Assembly: GCA_937892925.1 (NCBI GenBank)
Contig: CALBHX010000053.1
Location: 1-6,913 of the forward strand
Reading direction: 5' to 3'
DNA length: 6,913 nt
From: an uncultured Lentisphaeraceae bacterium
GTDB lineage: Bacteria > Verrucomicrobiota > Kiritimatiellia > RFP12 > DVOR01
The translations under genes were made by a program, and so were the position numbers. The notes under the pieces were generated by a model. That model ran no database searches. It worked only from the letters and a program-made list of their open reading frames with translations, and was not told the origin of the DNA. Shown here in pieces: positions 5,052 to 6,913 of this stretch (its first letter is position 1; each line of letters starts with the position of its first letter).

Positions 5052-5327
5052 TTATTCCGTAAGCATCAGGGAGCGGTAGGCCTGCTCGGGCAAAATGTAG
5101 ACGCGCCCGGTGAAGCGGTAGACGGCCTGCCCGTCATCCACCGCGCACCCTTCCGGGCAGACCAGCGGCTGCGCCTGTAACAGATCCGTCTGCGCATCAA
5201 CGGAGCGCGTCCAGCTGCTCCTGCAGCCGCTTGACAACAGCCCGCAGGCGCAGATGCCCAGGTAGGTTGTCAGGGTCGTCGCGCAAGGCTCCATCCAGAT
5301 CCGCTCGTGCGGCGTCAAGTTCGGCAT
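5052..5327 (-). CDS. Rz1-like outer-membrane spanin candidate, starting inside the Rz-like gene
   Basis: A 91-residue protein starting at ATG 5327-5325, with a perfect GGAGG (5335-5339) seven bases upstream, inside the Rz-like gene in another frame. It continues 145 bp past that gene's stop. The N-terminus has a hydrophobic stretch ending in a lipobox-like L-L-S-S-G-C (Cys35); position -3 is Ser where Leu or Val is usual. Being nested out of frame in a short membrane-anchored coiled-coil gene is the signature arrangement of phage Rz/Rz1. In that pair the Rz1 lipoprotein in the outer membrane bridges to Rz and fuses the membranes at lysis. Against this, it lacks the Pro-rich region of classical Rz1 and has extra cysteines (15, 26, 28, 57, 61). 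Its end (VYILPEQAYRSLMLTE) resembles the methyltransferase tail. Coding is well supported; the spanin role is moderately sure. Confidence 0.6.
   Translation of the reverse strand: MPNLTPHERIWMEPCATTLTTYLGICACGLLSSGCRSSWTRSVDAQTDLLQAQPLVCPEGCAVDDGQAVYRFTGRVYILPEQAYRSLMLTE
5074..5091. repeat. Tail repeat copy in the Rz1-like gene 3' end (with 4263-4280)
   Basis: Partner of 4263-4280: one mismatch in 18 bases, in the same frame, close to the stop of the Rz1-like gene. Confidence 0.75.
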
Positions 5328-5433
5328 ACAGTCGCCTCCGCTCTAACTGCTCGCAAATCGCCCGCCACAATCTGGCGGCGCCCCAAACAAAGGCGAGGAG
5401 GATGCCCAGCCCCGCCACAGTCGCCCAGCTCAC
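5197..5433 (-). CDS. Rz-like inner-membrane spanin candidate
   Basis: A 78-residue protein starting at GTG 5433-5431, overlapping the holin-like stop by four bases (GTGA), with AGAGG upstream; the two are probably translationally coupled. A single N-terminal membrane span (about residues 5-24, VAGLGILLAFVWGAARLW) is followed by a charged helix with coiled-coil spacing. This runs through CEQLERRRLYAELDAARADLDGAL and, after a DDPDNLPGH break, LRLRAVVKRLQEQLDAL. An inner-membrane anchor with a periplasmic coiled coil is the plan of Rz proteins. It is shorter than lambda Rz (about 150 residues), within the range of small i-spanins. A second gene with a strong ribosome site starts inside it, as in Rz/Rz1 pairs. 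Alternatives are another small holin-cassette membrane protein. Confidence 0.6.
   Translation of the reverse strand: MSWATVAGLGILLAFVWGAARLWRAICEQLERRRLYAELDAARADLDGALRDDPDNLPGHLRLRAVVKRLQEQLDALR
5335..5339 (-). promoter_or_regulatory. Internal ribosome binding site for the Rz1-like gene
   Basis: GGAGG on the minus strand, seven bases before ATG 5327, lies wholly inside the Rz-like coding sequence. It is the main evidence that the nested frame is translated. Confidence 0.75.
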
Positions 5434-5621
5434 GGCGCGGCCTCTGCTGTGTCGGCCGTCTCCTGCTGAACGGTCTCAATCAGTGCGCCTGTCTTGTCGG
5501 TCAGGTCTTTCGCCTCGTCGGCCGTAAACACGCCGTCGGCAAACGCGGCCAGCGCCGCAAGAATAAGGGCAACAGCCGCGCCGACAATCGCTAGCCACCC
5601 TTTCATCGTGGGTTTCTTCAT
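5430..5621 (-). CDS. Short holin-like membrane protein
   Basis: A 63-residue protein starting at ATG 5621-5619, with AAAGGAA eight bases upstream; an in-frame Met at residue 6 (MKGWLAIV) is a possible second start. A positively charged start (MKKPTMKG) leads into one hydrophobic span (residues 8-28, WLAIVGAAVALILAALAAF). An acidic tail follows (ADEAKDLTDKTGALIETVQQETADTAE). Size, one transmembrane span and position just before the Rz/Rz1-like pair fit a class of small holins or holin-associated proteins that permeabilise the inner membrane at lysis. Two close Met starts would recall dual-start holins, but there is no direct evidence for this. It could instead be an accessory anchor protein; I do not recognise its family. 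It ends in a GTGA overlap with the next gene. Confidence 0.6.
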   Translation of the reverse strand: MKKPTMKGWLAIVGAAVALILAALAAFADGVFTADEAKDLTDKTGALIETVQQETADTAEAAP

Positions 5622-5640
5622 GTCTCGATTTCCTTTCCGG

Positions 5641-5916
5641 TTAAAAAAGCGCCTGAATGAGTTTCATCGCGGCGGCTCCGCCGCCTGCGGCAAGGAGCCC
5701 CGCGGCCAGCCGAAGCCCCCAACGGGCACCCTTGGCCTGCTGGGTGAAGTCCGAGACAAATCGCTCGAGGGTCTTCACTCGCAGCGCCGTCTTGGTCTGA
5801 CACTGCATTTGCGCAATTTGGACGTCGAAGAGCGCCCGCCGATAGGCCTTTGGGTCATCGCTTTCTAAGGCCGCGCGCATGCGGTTCTCAAGCTGTCGTG
5901 TGAGGAGCGCATCCAT
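5641..5916 (-). CDS. C-terminally anchored XhlA/holin-like protein
   Basis: A 91-residue protein starting at ATG 5916-5914, right after the TAA of the upstream frame (5919-5917), with GGAGG (5922-5926) five bases upstream. Residues 1-65 are helical and charged, with coiled-coil character (MDALLTRQLENRMRAAL; LRVKTLERFVSDFTQQAKG). They end in a hydrophobic C-terminal anchor (about 68-91, with LAAGLLAAGGG). A charged N-terminal helix plus one C-terminal transmembrane segment in about 90 residues resembles XhlA-type phage lysis proteins, which work with a holin at the membrane; the resemblance is by architecture only. The next gene is the short holin-like peptide, which supports a lysis role. No enzyme motif is present, and no endolysin gene is visible in the window. 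Confidence 0.6.
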   Translation of the reverse strand: MDALLTRQLENRMRAALESDDPKAYRRALFDVQIAQMQCQTKTALRVKTLERFVSDFTQQAKGARWGLRLAAGLLAAGGGAAAMKLIQALF

Positions 5917-6114
5917 TTAGGCCTCCGCGGGGTAAGGGAATTGCGCCGCGATGTGCGCCGCGAGGCGGTCGCGCTCAGCGCGGATGGCGTCGATGTCCGC
6001 CTTCGACGCGCTGCTGTCGCGCAGGCGGGCAAGCTCGCACGTGAGCGGATCCACCTGCGCGCGGTAAGCCTCCAGCCGCCGCGCCTTGATGTCCGCCAGC
6101 GTCAGCCCGGCCAA
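5917..6114 (-). CDS. Small phage protein, possibly the 3' part of a frameshifted gene
   Basis: The best in-frame start is a TTG at 6114-6112 with no ribosome site, giving 65 residues (MAGLTLADIKARRLEAYRAQ...). The open frame extends back to a stop at 6297-6295 but contains no ATG or GTG. The sequence 'RRLEAYRAQVDPLTCEL ... RLAAHIAAQFPYP' recalls short helical phage proteins with a 'YRxExDPL ... PYP' pattern encoded near tail and lysis genes; their function is not known to me. The upstream Pro/Ala-rich part (TAPEYLKAAREPAASLSADTAE) also looks protein-coding. Joining it to the ATG frame at 6347 by a -1 shift would give a product of about 143 residues. It abuts the XhlA-like gene, whose ribosome site overlaps its last codons. 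Confidence 0.5.
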   Translation of the reverse strand: MAGLTLADIKARRLEAYRAQVDPLTCELARLRDSSASKADIDAIRAERDRLAAHIAAQFPYPAEA

Positions 6115-6263
6115 CGTGTCGGCATTTTCGACAGGTTCCGCCGTATCTGCCGACAGGCTGGCAGCGGGCTCGCGAGCAGCTTTCAGATATTCAGGCGCTG
6201 TTAGTGAAGCTGCTTTCGCAGGGCTGAGCGGGAGGGGGCTTGCATTCCTTTCAGTTTTTTGGT

Positions 6264-6347
6264 TTATTGCCGGGTTGGAAGCCCTAGAAACTCCTCATAA
6301 CGCGTGACCTGTAGGTATGAGGCAGTAGGCGTAGAATACGAAGACAT
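6264..6347 (-). pseudogene. Candidate 5' fragment of a frameshifted small gene
   Basis: ATG 6347-6345 lies nine bases after the stop of the nuclease-tipped gene and opens a 27-residue frame (MSSYSTPTASYLQVTRYEEF...) that ends at TAA 6266-6264. The -1 frame, open from 6294, continues as plausible protein to 5917 but has no normal start of its own. The simplest reading is one gene split by a one-base indel or sequencing error between about 6294 and 6266. I see no good slippery heptamer there, so programmed frameshifting is less likely. An inverted repeat (6330-6336 with 6349-6355) places this ATG in its loop. Confidence 0.35.
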
Positions 6348-6355
6348 GTTCTACG
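6330..6355 (-). other. Stem-loop around the ATG at 6347
   Basis: A 7-bp inverted repeat (6330-6336 with 6349-6355) with a 12-base loop containing the ATG at 6347-6345, just after the stop of the nuclease-tipped gene. No U-run follows on the minus strand. It could affect translation of the following frame, or be incidental. Confidence 0.3.
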
Positions 6356-6356
6356 T

Positions 6357-6913
6357 TCACCAAGGGCTTCTTTCTTTTTTTATCTCACGGTCGCCCTTAA
6401 AGTCTTTGGGGCCGAAGGAGGTCATCACCCACGTTTCTCGGTTTCCGTCACGGTCTAGCCGCAAAACTGCGGTGTAGCGACCATAGGTGATATTCCGTTT
6501 TTCGCCACCTTGATATGCTCCCCCAAGCGTTCCATAGATGAGTGTTTTGGGAAGTTCTTTTAGTGTCTCTTTCCGATGAAGGAAATGCGCGATTCCTCTA
6601 TCGTGGAAATCATAGATGAACGAAATGGTTCCGAGGTCACTTCGAGCGAGTGCATCGTAAACGTCTGTCTTTTCTTCAAGACATTTGGCGAGGGCGGCTT
6701 TCCCTTTGCCGATTTCAGCGGCTTGGATTTTGGCTGAGTCGGGGTTCTTTCCTTGTTTGACAGCCTCATCGGAGCCTTGGCAGTCGGAACAGATACCGCC
6801 GCCTGTAAGCCAACGACCGCAGTCGGGACAATGTTCGCTGTTGGCCGCCGTGTTTTCTGCTTCGGGCGTTTCTTCCGGCGCGGCTTCGGGCTTTTCGGCC
6901 TGCCCGTCCGGCA
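6357..6913 (-). CDS. C-terminal end of a large phage protein with a zinc knuckle and a BECR-type endoribonuclease-like domain
   Basis: Open from the right edge to TGA 6359-6357, giving 184 readable residues; the start is outside the window. An acidic Pro/Glu/Ala-rich linker (1-26) leads to a compact zinc knuckle, C28-P-D-C31 and C41-S-D-C44. It is followed by a domain (about 58-170) with the pattern of phage barnase-EndoU-ColicinE5-RelE-like nucleases. 'DLGTISFIYDFHDRGIAHFLHRKE' (His109, Arg113) corresponds to the family's 'G-I-x-H-I...R' core, and 'YTAVLRLDRDGNRETWVMTSF' to its C-terminal 'W-x-L-T-A' strand. Such domains commonly end MuF head-morphogenesis or other virion proteins and may be injected to cut host RNA. 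The protein's N-terminal identity is unseen, so MuF is an inference. G+C falls to about 48% over the nuclease part while the linker is near 63%, suggesting a swapped-in domain. Confidence 0.65.
   Translation of the reverse strand, partial: PDGQAEKPEAAPEETPEAENTAANSEHCPDCGRWLTGGGICSDCQGSDEAVKQGKNPDSAKIQAAEIGKGKAALAKCLEEKTDVYDALARSDLGTISFIYDFHDRGIAHFLHRKETLKELPKTLIYGTLGGAYQGGEKRNITYGRYTAVLRLDRDGNRETWVMTSFGPKDFKGDREIKKERSPW

Noticed and set aside
6560..6769. 69-codon minus-strand frame inside the right-hand gene
   Set aside because: It is out of frame with the open frame that runs from the right edge to 6357 and carries the zinc knuckle and nuclease-like motifs. Its product is Lys/Ser/Pro-rich without a pattern.

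Overview
The window looks like part of a tailed phage (Caudoviricetes) genome or an integrated prophage. It covers the late structural and lysis region, read almost entirely from right to left on the minus strand. Genes are tightly packed: gaps are mostly short, stops and starts overlap or abut, and several starts have clear Shine-Dalgarno sites (GGAGG, AGGAG, AAAGGA). G+C is high, except for a clear drop at the right edge. A lysis cassette with a Rz/Rz1-like nested pair suggests a host with an outer membrane. No host gene, tRNA, integrase or attachment site is visible, so prophage versus free phage cannot be settled, and I cannot place the host below that level.

In order of transcription (right to left): (1) 6913-6357, the C-terminal end of a large phage protein with a small zinc knuckle and a domain resembling the phage barnase/EndoU/colicin E5/RelE-like endoribonucleases often carried by MuF-type head proteins. 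(2) 6347-5917, a small reading frame that appears broken by a -1 shift; its 3' half is clear, its 5' half sits in another frame. (3) 5916-5052, a lysis-like cassette: a C-terminally anchored XhlA/holin-like protein, a short N-terminally anchored holin-like peptide, a Rz-like protein and a Rz1-like protein starting inside the Rz-like gene. (4) 5014-4238, an EcoRI-type adenine-specific DNA methyltransferase homologue (relatives are often mislabelled ParB) with a DNPPF motif. (5) 4217-4074 on the opposite strand, a possible 47-residue membrane peptide with its own SD and a candidate promoter.

(6) 4024-3269, a 251-residue protein I do not recognise. (7) 3246-2530, an S49 (SppA/lambda C-like) serine protease, the likely prohead protease. 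(8) 2424-1990, a coiled-coil protein in the usual scaffold position. (9) 1954-1067, the probable HK97-fold major capsid protein. (10) 992-591, 589-251 and 233-1 (running off the left edge), three small genes in the usual place of head-completion, connector or tail-tube genes.

The protease, scaffold-like protein and capsid protein form the standard head-assembly set: scaffold and protease assemble with the capsid protein into a prohead, which the protease matures. The lysis cassette lies between the nuclease-tipped protein and the protease, so lysis and structural genes probably share a late transcript. Unusual signals include a nearly identical C-terminal tail on the methyltransferase and the Rz1-like protein, an exact 22-bp repeat encoding the same heptapeptide in two genes, and a GCCTGCC/GGCAGGC palindromic element found once between genes and once inside the protease reading frame.
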